A DNA stretch of 21,502 nucleotides from an uncultured Collinsella sp. (GTDB lineage Bacteria > Actinomycetota > Coriobacteriia > Coriobacteriales > Coriobacteriaceae), in assembly GCA_900764025.1 (NCBI GenBank), contig CAAFMM010000400.1:1-21502 (forward strand), read 5' to 3'. The notes below the pieces were generated by a model. It was not told the origin of the DNA. It did not search any database and saw only the letters and a program-made list of their open reading frames with translations. A program made the position numbers and the translations under genes. This document shows positions 1 to 7,424 of the stretch, piece after piece (position 1 is the first letter of the stretch; every line of letters begins with the position of its first letter).

Positions 1-20
1 ACACGACGCTCTTCCGATCT
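1..20 (+). other. Illumina TruSeq adapter remnant
   Basis: The first twenty bases, acacgacgctcttccgatct, are identical to the 3' end of the standard TruSeq universal adapter. They are sequencing artefact, not biology. Phage sequence starts at position 21. The artefact also shows that position 1 is a contig end and not an arbitrary cut in a longer assembly. Confidence 0.97.
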
Positions 21-174
21 GGCAGGGGGCGTAGGGGGGGCTGCGGGGGCGCATTAAACCTCGTTGCTAGCTACGAATAGGGGTATCAATAAAACCGCAG
101 GTCAGGGTACCCCCCCGTTCGTCGCTAGGCCACTCCCCCTGGGGGACCGGCGCGGGGAGGCGAGAATGAGCAGA

Positions 175-203
175 CATCAAAAACGAAAAACTCGTTTTTG
201 ATG
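175..203. repeat. Perfect 12-bp inverted repeat (hairpin or operator)
   Basis: CATCAAAAACGA (175-186) and TCGTTTTTGATG (192-203) are exact reverse complements separated by AAAAC. The element is strikingly A/T-rich for this genome. No U-tract follows it, although the right arm itself holds five Ts. It could be a terminator for transcription arriving from the left, a bidirectional terminator, or a protein-binding palindrome, because its right arm ends in the -35-like TTGATG of the putative promoter. Confidence 0.7.
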
Positions 204-227
204 GGTTTCGGGAGAAAACGGTAGACT
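198..227 (+). promoter_or_regulatory. Putative late promoter upstream of packaging genes
   Basis: TTGATG (198-203) and TAGACT (222-227) match four of six bases each of the sigma-70-type -35 and -10 boxes, with an 18-nt spacer. Transcription would start near 234 and read into the HNH and terminase genes. The -35-like box overlaps the right arm of the 12-bp inverted repeat, which would allow control by a bound repressor or activator. This is a consensus match by eye only. Confidence 0.3.
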
Positions 228-292
228 TATGGGTGTATGGCAGAGACCCGCCGTGAGATGTGCCCGCCAGCCTACCGAACATGGGCCGTATC

Positions 293-634
293 ATGGCGCG
301 AGAGTTCGCGAGAGCGCTCTACAAGTCCAAGGAGTGGGAGCGGCTGCGCTCCCGGTGCATGGCGAGGCCCGTAACCTTGCCTGACGGGCGCGTGTGCCCG
401 CCTTACATGTGCGAGCGGTGCTTCGACCGCCGAAACAGGCTCGTGCCTGCGGAAATATGCCATCACAAGCGGTTCGTGACCCCCGAGAACGTCAACGACC
501 CGTCCGTGACGCTCAACGCCGACAACATCATGCGCGTGTGCCGCGACTGCCACGCCCGCATCCATTACCCCAACGACTACAGGCCGCGCGTGATTTTCGG
601 CGCGGACGGGAAGGTGGTAGACAGTGCCGACTAA
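293..634 (+). CDS. HNH homing-type endonuclease associated with terminase
   Basis: Small HNH nuclease of the type that sits next to the terminase in HK97-like phages, where such proteins stimulate terminase cleavage at cos. The motif layout is clear: a CERC zinc knuckle, then CHHK with the HH pair, a conserved LNADN segment, and a closing CRDCH zinc pair followed by ARIH. The N-terminus AREFARALYKSKEWERLR is typical of the family and supports the ATG at 293. In-frame alternatives are ATG 281 and GTG 260, and none of the three has a convincing ribosome-binding site. The coding sequence overlaps the next gene by 11 nt, which indicates translational coupling with the small terminase. A nicking role in DNA packaging is inferred from family and position. 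Confidence 0.88.
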   Translation: MAREFARALYKSKEWERLRSRCMARPVTLPDGRVCPPYMCERCFDRRNRLVPAEICHHKRFVTPENVNDPSVTLNADNIMRVCRDCHARIHYPNDYRPRVIFGADGKVVDSAD

Positions 635-1022
635 GACCGCAGAGAAGGCCCCCGCCAAGCCGAGGGCCAAGAGGAAGACGGCAGCCGACAAGCGGGTCGA
701 CGCGAAGGTCGAGGAGCTGGCGTCGCTGATACAGAACCTCGACGGGCTCAACCTCGCGCTCGCCAAGGACATGCTCGCGGAGTACGTCTGGATGGTCGAG
801 CAGATGGAGGCGCTGAAGAAGGAGGTCGGGCGCTCGGGCGTGGTGCTCGTGACGGAGCGGGGAGGGGAGAACAACCGGCACGAGGTGCTGGAGGAGTCCA
901 AGTACTTCATCGCCTACCAGCGGCTCGTTCCCAAGGTCATCGCGACCGCGTCCGCCATCAAGAAGTTCTGCAAGGACAACGCGCAGGAGGCCGTGGAGAC
1001 CGATGAGTTCGCCGAGTTCTAG
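624..1022 (+). CDS. terS: Terminase small subunit
   Basis: Predicted DNA-recognition subunit of the packaging motor, 132 aa. The N-terminal 25 residues are Lys/Arg/Ala-rich and probably disordered. They are followed by helical segments (about 26-70 and 85-125) resembling the P27-type small terminases that accompany Terminase_1-family large subunits. No sharp sequence signature is visible, so the call rests on length, charge pattern and its place between an HNH nuclease and an unmistakable large terminase. The start is GTG at 624, preceded by a purine-rich ggaaggtgg. It overlaps the HNH gene by 11 nt and its end overlaps the large subunit by 20 nt. Confidence 0.75.
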   Translation: MPTKTAEKAPAKPRAKRKTAADKRVDAKVEELASLIQNLDGLNLALAKDMLAEYVWMVEQMEALKKEVGRSGVVLVTERGGENNRHEVLEESKYFIAYQRLVPKVIATASAIKKFCKDNAQEAVETDEFAEF

Positions 1023-2733
1023 GTACGTCCCGCCAGAGCGCGACGGCTACGAGTGCGTGCGCTACATGGACGCCGTGCTCGGCGGCGAGCTCGTGGCATG
1101 CAAGAAGATCATCAAGCTCTGCAAGATACTCCGCCCGAGGTTCGAGACGGGGGAATACAAGTGCTGGCACTACGACCCCGCGAGGGCCAAGCGCCCCATC
1201 GAGTTCGCCGAGCGGTTCTGCTGCCAGCCCGAGGGCAAGCCCGGCCAGCACATCGAGATGCAGCCGTTCCAGATGTTCTGGCAGGAGGTCGTGTTCGGCT
1301 GGGTGGACGAGCAGGGGTTCCGCCAGTTCAACGAGGCGTTCAACGTGCGCGGGAGGAAGAACGGCAAGAGCACCGAGCAGGCTTGCATGGGTCTCTACAT
1401 GCTCACCAAGGACGGCGAGGGCGCTCCGCAGTGCTACAGCGCCGCCAACAGCAAGCCCCAGTCCTCCCTGCTCTACGGTTCCATGCTCCGCATGGTCTCC
1501 CAGTCGCCGGCGCTGCGCCGACGGCTCCACAAGGGGACGATCCCCAACCGCGACGAGGACGGCCTCATCTACCGCGCCAACGGGGGCTACTTCACGCCGC
1601 TCTCGTCCCAGACGCGCAACCAGGACGGCCTCAACGTCCACTTCGCCGCCATCGACGAGGTCGCGGCGGTGACCAACCGCGACATATACGACCTGCTCAA
1701 GCAGGCGACGAGCGCCCGCGACCAGCCGCTCATCGTGGAGATCACGACCAACGGCTTCGAGCGCGACAACTTCTTCGACAGCCAGTACGACTACGCGAGC
1801 CGCTGGCTCGACGGCAAGGTCGAGGACGACCACTTCCTGCCCGTCATCTACGAGCTGGACGACCGCTGCGAGTGGTCGGACGAGGACATGTGGGTCAAGG
1901 CCAACCCCGGAATCGACGTCATCAAGAAGCGCGAGGCCCTGCGCGGCTACGTGAACAAGGCCAAGCAGGACCCCTCGTTCCTGCCCACGGTGATGACCAA
2001 GGACTTCGACCTGCCCGAGAACCGCGCGAGCGCGTGGCTCAGCTTCGAGCAGGCCGTGAACCGCGAGACGTTCGATTGGCGCGAGATGGGGTTCCGCTAC
2101 TGCATCATCGGCTACGACGCATCAGACACCATCGACCTCACGAGCGCGCAGGCCCTCATGATGCGCCCCGGCGACCCCAAGATATACGAGATGTCGATGT
2201 ACTGGATACCCGAGATGCAGCTCGAGAAGTACCGCACCTCGGGCCTGCGCAAGCAGCGCGACAACGTGCCGTACGACCGCTGGATTGAGGAGGGGCTGGT
2301 GCGCACGTGCCCCGGCAACACCATCGACCACCGCGTGGTGTTCGAGTGGATGCAGGAGCTGCGCGACGAGTTCGACGTCTACCCGTTCGCCATGGGCTAC
2401 GACCCGTGGCACCTTCAGGACGACAGCTGGAAGGACACCGCGCGGCAGTTCGTTGGCAAGAACCGCGCCGAGCAGGTGCGCTTCGGCGCGCAGACGCTCT
2501 CCATCCCCATGAAGGAGATAAAGGAGGTCTACGCGGCCAAGGGCATCGTGGACAACGACAACCCCGTCAACCAGTGGTGCCGCATGAACGTGGGCGTCAT
2601 GACCGACACCAACGACAACATCAAGCCCGTCAAGGCCAACGGCCCCACAGGGCGCATCGACGGCTGGGCGGCTGAGATATGCGCCTATGTGTGCCTCAAG
2701 CGCCATTGGGAGGACTACATGGCGTCTATCTAG
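1003..2733 (+). CDS. terL: Terminase large subunit (ATPase and nuclease)
   Basis: DNA-packaging motor of 576 aa in the Terminase_1 (HK97 / YmfN-like) family. The ATPase domain has a Walker A segment GRKNGKS at residues 117-123, following FNV, and a Walker B segment ending in IDE at about 217-219. A coupling motif in EITTNG lies near 246-251. The C-terminal RNase H-like nuclease domain begins with IIGYDASDTIDLTS, where D372 is the probable first metal ligand. Further acidic residues in the MGYDPWHLQDD segment fit the same fold. Length is normal for the family. The ATG at 1003 has GGAG about 5 nt upstream and lies inside the small-subunit gene. The protein docks on the portal encoded next. Confidence 0.96.
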   Translation: MSSPSSRYVPPERDGYECVRYMDAVLGGELVACKKIIKLCKILRPRFETGEYKCWHYDPARAKRPIEFAERFCCQPEGKPGQHIEMQPFQMFWQEVVFGWVDEQGFRQFNEAFNVRGRKNGKSTEQACMGLYMLTKDGEGAPQCYSAANSKPQSSLLYGSMLRMVSQSPALRRRLHKGTIPNRDEDGLIYRANGGYFTPLSSQTRNQDGLNVHFAAIDEVAAVTNRDIYDLLKQATSARDQPLIVEITTNGFERDNFFDSQYDYASRWLDGKVEDDHFLPVIYELDDRCEWSDEDMWVKANPGIDVIKKREALRGYVNKAKQDPSFLPTVMTKDFDLPENRASAWLSFEQAVNRETFDWREMGFRYCIIGYDASDTIDLTSAQALMMRPGDPKIYEMSMYWIPEMQLEKYRTSGLRKQRDNVPYDRWIEEGLVRTCPGNTIDHRVVFEWMQELRDEFDVYPFAMGYDPWHLQDDSWKDTARQFVGKNRAEQVRFGAQTLSIPMKEIKEVYAAKGIVDNDNPVNQWCRMNVGVMTDTNDNIKPVKANGPTGRIDGWAAEICAYVCLKRHWEDYMASI

Positions 2734-2747
2734 GGCGATATGTGTAG

Positions 2748-2787
2748 GGCATGTGTTCGCCATGCCGCAAAAACCTTCACCCGAAGG
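2748..2787. repeat. Two short hairpins in the terminase-portal gap
   Basis: GGCATG (2748-2753) pairs with CATGCC (2761-2766) across a 7-nt loop, and CCTTC (2774-2778) pairs with GAAGG (2783-2787) across a 4-nt loop. Neither is followed by a clear T-tract, so they are weak terminator candidates at best. The loop side of the first, gcatgtgttcgcc, resembles gcatgttcgcc (2808-2818) in the spacer of the downstream promoter, which could mark a paired protein-binding site. Confidence 0.35.
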
Positions 2788-2797
2788 AACCTTCATC

Positions 2798-2825
2798 TTG
2801 ACAAAACGCATGTTCGCCCTAGATT
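2798..2825 (+). promoter_or_regulatory. Strong-consensus promoter directly before portal, possible leaderless start
   Basis: TTGACA (2798-2803) is a perfect -35 hexamer. A 16-nt spacer separates it from TAGATT (2820-2825), a four-of-six -10 match of the TANNNT form common in actinobacteria. Six bases follow before the portal ATG at 2832, so transcription would be expected to begin at or next to the A of ATG. No Shine-Dalgarno sequence precedes that ATG. This fits a leaderless portal mRNA made separately from the packaging genes. Confidence 0.5.
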
Positions 2826-2831
2826 TGGGTT

Positions 2832-4139
2832 ATGGGACTTTTAGATATATTCCGTCCCAGGTACCCGCGTGACGCCGAGAAGGCCGTCACCGCGCAGAGC
2901 TTCAAGTCGATAACCGAATACGCCCCGGCGTTCGCACCGTGGAACGGCACCCTCTACGAGAAGGCGCTGACACGCGCGTGCGTCGAGCGGACGGCCGTCC
3001 TCGCATCCAAGCTCAAGCCGGAGGTACTTGGCTCGGAAACATGCAAGCCTAAGGTGCGTAGGCTTTTCGAGACCGCCCCCAACCAGTACATGAGCTGGCC
3101 CGAGCTCATAAGGCGGACTGTCACCGTGCTGCTCACGGACAACACCGTGGCGCTCGTCCCCGCGCTCGACCGAAACCTTGAGACGGTGGGCATCTTCCCC
3201 CTCAAGTTCGACAGCGCCGAGGTCGTGGACATGGGCGGCGAGCCGTGGGTCAAGTTCTACGTGGGCTCCGGCGGCGAGCCGCTCGTGATCGAGCTGTCGC
3301 GCGTGGCGCTTCTCACGCGCTTCCAGTACGAGAGCGACTTCTTCGGCGGCACCAACGACGCGCTCGACTCCACGCTCAGGCTCATGGACTACCAGGAGCA
3401 GGCGCAGGCCGAGGCCATCAGGAACGGCGCGAACATCAAGTTCATCGCGGGCACCAGCTCGACGATGCGCCCCGAGGACATCGCCAAGAAGCGCGAGGAG
3501 TTCTCCGAGGACAACCTGAGCGCGAAGAACAAGACCGGCCTCATGCTCTACGACAGCACGTTCAGCTCGATGAAGCAGGTCGAGCCGATGAGCTACACCG
3601 TCTCCACCGAGGAGATGGAGCGCATCGAGAACAACGTGTTCTGCTACTTCTCCATCAACAAGGACATCCTGACCTCGGACTTCTCCGAGGAGCAGCTGGA
3701 CGCCTTCTACGAGGCGGTCATCGAGCCCATCGCCGTGCAGATGGGCGAGAAGCTGACGCAGATGCTCTACACCATGCGCGAGCGCAGAGCGGGCAACTAC
3801 GTCATGTTCAGCGCCAACCGCCTCGAGTACGCGTCCAACGCGTCCAAGCGAAACATGGTGCGCGATATGATCGACCGCTCCGTCATGACCATCAACGAGG
3901 GCCGCGAGATATTGCAACTCCCGCCAGTCGAGGGCGGCGACGTCTTCTACGTGCGCGGCGAGTACAAGAACGGATCCGGCATCGCGTCCGCCGTGGGCAG
4001 CGGCTCCACGCCCGTCGGCAACGGCAAGCAGGGAAACCAAGGCGTGCCGTCGAGCGACGACCCCGACCGCGACCCCGGCGGAGACGACGACATCTACAAC
4101 GACACAGACGGCCGAGGCCGCAAGGAGGTCGACCCGTAA
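2832..4139 (+). CDS. Portal protein (HK97 family)
   Basis: Dodecameric portal at the unique capsid vertex through which DNA enters and to which the neck attaches, 435 aa, the usual length for the HK97 portal family. Recognisable segments include an N-terminal LLDIFRPR, the ACVERTAVLASKL helix, the LLTDNTVALVP strand region, and the stem/clip stretch ENNVFCYFSINKDIL followed by FSEEQLDAFYEAVIEPI (about 265-300). INEGREILQLPPVEGGD near 355 is a common portal C-terminal motif. The last 40 or so residues are Gly/Asp/Ser-rich and probably disordered. It is the first gene after a 98-nt gap that carries the putative promoter, and it lacks a visible ribosome-binding site. Its TAA stop shares one base with the protease ATG (TAATG). 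Confidence 0.95.
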   Translation: MGLLDIFRPRYPRDAEKAVTAQSFKSITEYAPAFAPWNGTLYEKALTRACVERTAVLASKLKPEVLGSETCKPKVRRLFETAPNQYMSWPELIRRTVTVLLTDNTVALVPALDRNLETVGIFPLKFDSAEVVDMGGEPWVKFYVGSGGEPLVIELSRVALLTRFQYESDFFGGTNDALDSTLRLMDYQEQAQAEAIRNGANIKFIAGTSSTMRPEDIAKKREEFSEDNLSAKNKTGLMLYDSTFSSMKQVEPMSYTVSTEEMERIENNVFCYFSINKDILTSDFSEEQLDAFYEAVIEPIAVQMGEKLTQMLYTMRERRAGNYVMFSANRLEYASNASKRNMVRDMIDRSVMTINEGREILQLPPVEGGDVFYVRGEYKNGSGIASAVGSGSTPVGNGKQGNQGVPSSDDPDRDPGGDDDIYNDTDGRGRKEVDP

Positions 4140-4762
4140 TGCCATTCAAGCCAGACGAGCGCCAGTACCGCTCGCTAACCGGTTCCCTCTCCGCCATGGC
4201 GGATACAAGCGACGGGTCCAAGGCCTACAGGGTCGAGGGCTACGCCACGACATTCGATGCTCCATACGAGCTGTACAAGAACTACGATGGCGAGCCGGTG
4301 TACGAGTGCATCCGCTCGACGGCCCTCGCCGGCGCGGACATGAGCGACATCATCTTCCAGCTCAACCACGAGGGGGCGCCGCTCGCGCGCCTGCGCAACG
4401 GCTCCCTCACCGTCTATACCGACGAGCACGGCCTGGGAATCGATGCCAAACTCAACGGCTCCCGGCAGTCCCGCGACGTTTACGAGGCCATCTCGAGCGG
4501 CCTCATCGACCGCATGAGCTGGGGGTTCATCATCGCCAAGGGCGGCATCGACTACGACGAGGAGACCCGCACCTTCTACATCAACAAGGTGGACAAGATT
4601 TTCGATGTATCCGCAGTGTCCTTCCCGGCCAACGAGGACACCGCGATCCATAGCGCACGCTCCTACTTCGACGGAGTGATCGAGGCTGGGCGCAGGGAGT
4701 CTGCGCACGTGCGCGACAGGGAGCTGCGGCAGAGGGCCGCGCTCAAGCTTCGATTGCTCTAA
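4139..4762 (+). CDS. Prohead protease (HK97 / S78 family)
   Basis: Capsid maturation serine protease, 207 aa, that removes the scaffold-like N-terminus of the major capsid protein. The HK97-protease pattern is visible: GYATTFD near 34-40, QLNHEGAPLAR with catalytic His near residue 77, LIDRMSWGF with the probable nucleophile Ser127, and DVSAVSFPANEDT near 156-168. I chose the ATG at 4139 because AAGGAGG (4122-4128) is placed well for it and it overlaps the portal stop as TAATG. The frame is also open far upstream, but that stretch is antisense-like noise inside the portal gene. Its product acts on the protein of the next gene. Confidence 0.94.
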   Translation: MPFKPDERQYRSLTGSLSAMADTSDGSKAYRVEGYATTFDAPYELYKNYDGEPVYECIRSTALAGADMSDIIFQLNHEGAPLARLRNGSLTVYTDEHGLGIDAKLNGSRQSRDVYEAISSGLIDRMSWGFIIAKGGIDYDEETRTFYINKVDKIFDVSAVSFPANEDTAIHSARSYFDGVIEAGRRESAHVRDRELRQRAALKLRLL

Positions 4763-4774
4763 AGAGGAGTGACA

Positions 4775-6067
4775 ATGGAATTCAAACTCATGGATGCGGC
4801 CACGTACCGCACCCTCGACGCCGACGCCTTCGAGAAGCGCCGCGCGGAGGTCATCGCGGAGCTGGACAACGCCGATTCCAAGGTGAGCTTCGAGGACCTC
4901 GACGCCGAGGTCGCCGTCATCGAGCAGGAGACCCAGCGCCGCAACGCGGCCGTCAGCCTGCGCAACGCCACGCTGTCAGCCGTCAAGGGCGGCTCGGGCA
5001 AGGTGACCGAGGTGCACGAGAACAATCCCGACGTCGCGGTCACCCGCAACGAGGACCCGTTCGACACCGAGGACTACAACCGCGCCTTCATGGAGTACGT
5101 GACGCGCGGCAAGAAGATGCCCGCCGGCCTCGTGCAGCCCGGCACGCGTCCCGCGAACGTCCGCGCGGACGTGTTCACCCAGACCGGCGACGTGCCGAAC
5201 TTCATCCCGACAACGCTGGCGAACACCATCATCCAGAAGATGACCGAGTACGGCACGATCTACCCCAAGGCAACCAAGCTTTCCGTGCCCGGCGGCTACG
5301 AGATCTCCGTGTGGGACTACCTGCCCACCGCGAGCTGGGTGACCGAGGCCAAGACGTCCGACGACCAGAAGGTTACCGACGCCACGCGCATCTCGTTCCT
5401 GTACTACATGCTCGAATGCAAGGTCGCGCAGTCCCAGCTCGCTCAGATCACGACCATGCAGATGTTCCAGCGCCAGTACCCGGCCAAGATCGCCGAGGCC
5501 ATGGTCCGCGCCCTTGAGCAGGCCATGGTCAACGGCTCCGGCACCGGCCAGCCGCTCGGCATCCTCAAGGACACCCGCCTGACCGACGCCAACAAGGTGA
5601 CGTTCGCCGAGGACGCCATCGGCACGTGGGCGGGCTGGGCCACCATCCTCAAGAAGGTCAAGGCCCCCTACCGCGCCCGCGGCGAGTTCACCATGACGCA
5701 GGCCACGTGGGACACCTACGTCGACGGCATGGTCGACGCCAACGGCCAGCCCGTCGCGCGCGTCAACTACGGCGTGGACGGCGCACACGACACCGCGTAC
5801 CGCCTCATGGGACGCCCCGTGAACATCGTCCCCGAGGACATCCTGCCCAACTACGAGGACGCCAAGGGCGGCTCCGAGGACACCCCGTGCATCCTGTTCG
5901 GCGACCTCTCCAACTACCTGTTCAACCAGCAGATGGGCATGCGCTCCGTCACCTGGACCGACGAGGACAAGAATCTCGTCAAGCAGAAGGCCCAGATCGT
6001 CGTGGACGGCAAACTCGGCGACGTCAACGGCATGCTCGTCATCTCCGCCCCCAAGAAGGGCATGTAG
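4775..6067 (+). CDS. Major capsid protein (HK97 fold)
   Basis: Main shell protein, 430 aa. The first 90 or so residues are charged and helical (EKRRAEVIAELDNAD, then EVAVIEQETQRRNAAVS), as in the HK97 delta domain that serves as a built-in scaffold and is cut off by the prohead protease. The mature part begins around residue 95-125, before TGDVPNFIPTTLANTII. The segment EQAMVNGSGTGQPLGIL near 246-262 is a hallmark of HK97-type capsids, and FGDLSNYLFNQQMGM lies in the C-terminal part. AGAGGAG (4763-4769) is spaced 5 nt from the ATG at 4775. A GTG at 4769 is in frame but lies inside that ribosome-binding site. Confidence 0.95.
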   Translation: MEFKLMDAATYRTLDADAFEKRRAEVIAELDNADSKVSFEDLDAEVAVIEQETQRRNAAVSLRNATLSAVKGGSGKVTEVHENNPDVAVTRNEDPFDTEDYNRAFMEYVTRGKKMPAGLVQPGTRPANVRADVFTQTGDVPNFIPTTLANTIIQKMTEYGTIYPKATKLSVPGGYEISVWDYLPTASWVTEAKTSDDQKVTDATRISFLYYMLECKVAQSQLAQITTMQMFQRQYPAKIAEAMVRALEQAMVNGSGTGQPLGILKDTRLTDANKVTFAEDAIGTWAGWATILKKVKAPYRARGEFTMTQATWDTYVDGMVDANGQPVARVNYGVDGAHDTAYRLMGRPVNIVPEDILPNYEDAKGGSEDTPCILFGDLSNYLFNQQMGMRSVTWTDEDKNLVKQKAQIVVDGKLGDVNGMLVISAPKKGM

Positions 6068-6091
6068 GGACGCTAGGAGGGAGGCCCCGCG

Positions 6092-6382
6092 ATGTCTCTC
6101 AAGGATGACGTCAAGGTCGCCCTCCGCGTGACCTCGGACATCTACGACCCCGAGGTCGACGCGCTCATAGCGGCCGCGAAGGCGGACCTCATGCGCGTCG
6201 GCGTGCCCATGGCGATGCTCTACGACGACACCGTCGACCCGCTGTGCCGCGCCGCGATCATGCTCTACTGCAAGTCGCGGTTCGGCTACGACAACGACGA
6301 CGCCTCGCGCTTCGAGTCCGCCTACCGCCAGACCCTCAAGGACATCCGCAACGCCCCCACGGCCTACGGGGGCCGTCCATGA
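6092..6382 (+). CDS. Head-tail connector (gp6-like adaptor)
   Basis: All-helical protein of 96 aa with the profile of the HK97 gp6 / phage DNA-packaging adaptor family. The N-terminal part reads LKDDVKVALRVTSDIYDPEV, a middle helix reads DALIAAAKADLMRVGV, and a C-terminal helix reads LCRAAIMLYCKSRFGYDN. Such proteins form the ring under the portal. A strong aggaggga ribosome-binding site lies about 10 nt before the ATG. The stop overlaps the next start as ATGA, so the neck genes are translationally coupled. Confidence 0.85.
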   Translation: MSLKDDVKVALRVTSDIYDPEVDALIAAAKADLMRVGVPMAMLYDDTVDPLCRAAIMLYCKSRFGYDNDDASRFESAYRQTLKDIRNAPTAYGGRP

Positions 6383-6687
6383 GGTGGAACGCGGCCGTGA
6401 CGCTCCTCGCCTATCCCGACAGGCACCAGGGGCCCGACGGCTCGATCGTGTACGGCGAGCCCGAGCGGCGCGTCCGCTTCTGCAACCCCTACACCGTCGG
6501 GGCCGACTCGTGGGCGACCGCCGTCGACCTCGGCCTGCGCGCCGACGCCGAGATACAGCTCCGCGCGTGCGACTACGCCGACGAGTCCTCCTGCGTCTAC
6601 GAGGGCGTCGAGTACGACGTCGAGAAGGTGACCCGCACCGGCGAGCTGGTGCGCCTCCAGCTGGGGAGGAGGGCGTCCAATGGCTGA
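6379..6687 (+). CDS. Head closure / head-tail joining protein
   Basis: A beta-rich protein of 102 aa in the position of the SPP1 gp16 / HK97 gp7-type head closure protein, between the connector ring and the gp10-like protein. The sequence MRWNAAVTLLAYPDR followed by ERRVRFCNPYTVG and a final VEYDVEKVTRTGELVRLQL strand set is typical of these stoppers. The ATG at 6379 overlaps the connector stop by ATGA. The long open frame upstream of it is a shadow. Assignment relies on size, predicted strands and gene order rather than on a diagnostic motif. Confidence 0.75.
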   Translation: MRWNAAVTLLAYPDRHQGPDGSIVYGEPERRVRFCNPYTVGADSWATAVDLGLRADAEIQLRACDYADESSCVYEGVEYDVEKVTRTGELVRLQLGRRASNG

Positions 6688-7072
6688 CATCGCTATCGGC
6701 GCGGACGCCTTCGCCTCCGCGCTGGAGGACATCTTCGAGGACGTCGAGCGGGTCTCCCGCGACGGCCTCAACGAGGGTGTGACCGAGGGCGCGAAGACCG
6801 GTGCCAGGGAATGGCGGTCGGGCGCGCGCTCGAACTTCAAGGGCCGGGGAAAGTACGCCAAGAGCATCCGCTACAAGGTCGACCGGCGCGGAGACCGCCC
6901 GCAGGCAACCGTCTACTCGACGATGCCGGGCCTGCCGCACCTCCTCGAGAAGGGGCACGCCACCGTGGGTGGAAACTTCGTCCCGGGCCGCGAGCACATC
7001 GCACCGGCGGCGGAGGAGGCCTTCGACAGGGCCTCGAAGGCGGCGGCGGACGCGATAGGGGAGGGCCTATGA
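6680..7072 (+). CDS. HK97 gp10-like neck/tail-completion protein
   Basis: Protein of 130 aa of the HK97 gp10 family, which contributes to head-tail joining. The central motif YAKSIRYKVDRRGD, then the short strand ATVYSTMPGLPHLLEKGHA and a GRxHIAPA-type ending (GREHIAPAAEEAFDRASKA), are characteristic. The ATG lies within the end of the preceding gene, and the stop overlaps the following ATG, so it sits in a tightly packed neck operon. The N-terminal 30 residues form an acidic helix. Confidence 0.88.
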   Translation: MADIAIGADAFASALEDIFEDVERVSRDGLNEGVTEGAKTGAREWRSGARSNFKGRGKYAKSIRYKVDRRGDRPQATVYSTMPGLPHLLEKGHATVGGNFVPGREHIAPAAEEAFDRASKAAADAIGEGL

Positions 7073-7413
7073 CAAGCGACGAGCTGGTCTTCTCCGCGCT
7101 GTCGGCGCTCGGACTTCCCATCGTCAACCTCGCCCGCACGGGCTCAATCAACGAGCGCCCCAGGGTCTCGACGCCCTTCCTCATGTTCGGCGTCGACGGC
7201 GGCGGCGAGATGTACGCGGACGATTCCGTGTGGGCGGCGATCCCCCGCTACCGCGTGCAGCTGCTCGAGCGCACGCCGGACCCCGGGCTTGAGGGGAGGC
7301 TGACCGGCCTCCTGCGGGAGACGTTCGGCCCCACCAAGACCTACATCGACTGGTCCGAGTCCGAGAAGGCCCGGATAACCAGCATCTACTTCTCGATAAC
7401 CCATACCGACTGA
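7069..7413 (+). CDS. Tail terminator / tail completion protein
   Basis: Predicted tail-terminator protein of 114 aa that caps the tail tube and joins it to the neck. It has the gene order of HK97 gp11 and an alpha/beta profile: helix SDELVFSALSALG, strand TPFLMFGV, strand RYRVQLLE, helix GLEGRLTGLLRETFG, and a final strand ARITSIYFSITHTD. The ATG at 7069 overlaps the gp10-like stop by ATGA. It directly precedes the major tail protein, which is the usual place for a terminator. No signature residue confirms the family. Confidence 0.72.
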   Translation: MTSDELVFSALSALGLPIVNLARTGSINERPRVSTPFLMFGVDGGGEMYADDSVWAAIPRYRVQLLERTPDPGLEGRLTGLLRETFGPTKTYIDWSESEKARITSIYFSITHTD

Positions 7414-7424
7414 AAGGCGACACC

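Larger units (their letters stand above)
21..259. other. Noncoding G-rich leader, possible packaging-end (cos) region
   Basis: No credible gene is seen here. The stretch opens with three G-runs (25-29, 34-40, 45-49) inside two similar motifs, gcagggggcg and tgcgggggcg. It then carries a near-perfect palindrome of five C and five G around one T (134-146), followed by an AT-rich perfect hairpin (175-203). In HK97-type phages the cos site lies just upstream of the packaging genes, and the HNH nuclease and terminase genes start directly to the right. The cos assignment is inference from that position and from the adapter at its left edge. Confidence 0.4.

Noticed and set aside
3245..4138. Upstream extension of the prohead protease frame
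   Set aside because: The extension has Arg/His-rich shadow composition within the portal gene. The ATG at 4139 has a perfect ribosome-binding site.
4976..6997. Very long minus-strand open frame (673 codons) opposite the capsid and neck genes
   Set aside because: It is the antisense shadow of GC-rich genes, with Val/Leu/Arg/Gly/His-biased composition and no domain. The same holds for 272-910, 958-1833, 2841-4145 and 10291-11778 on the minus strand.
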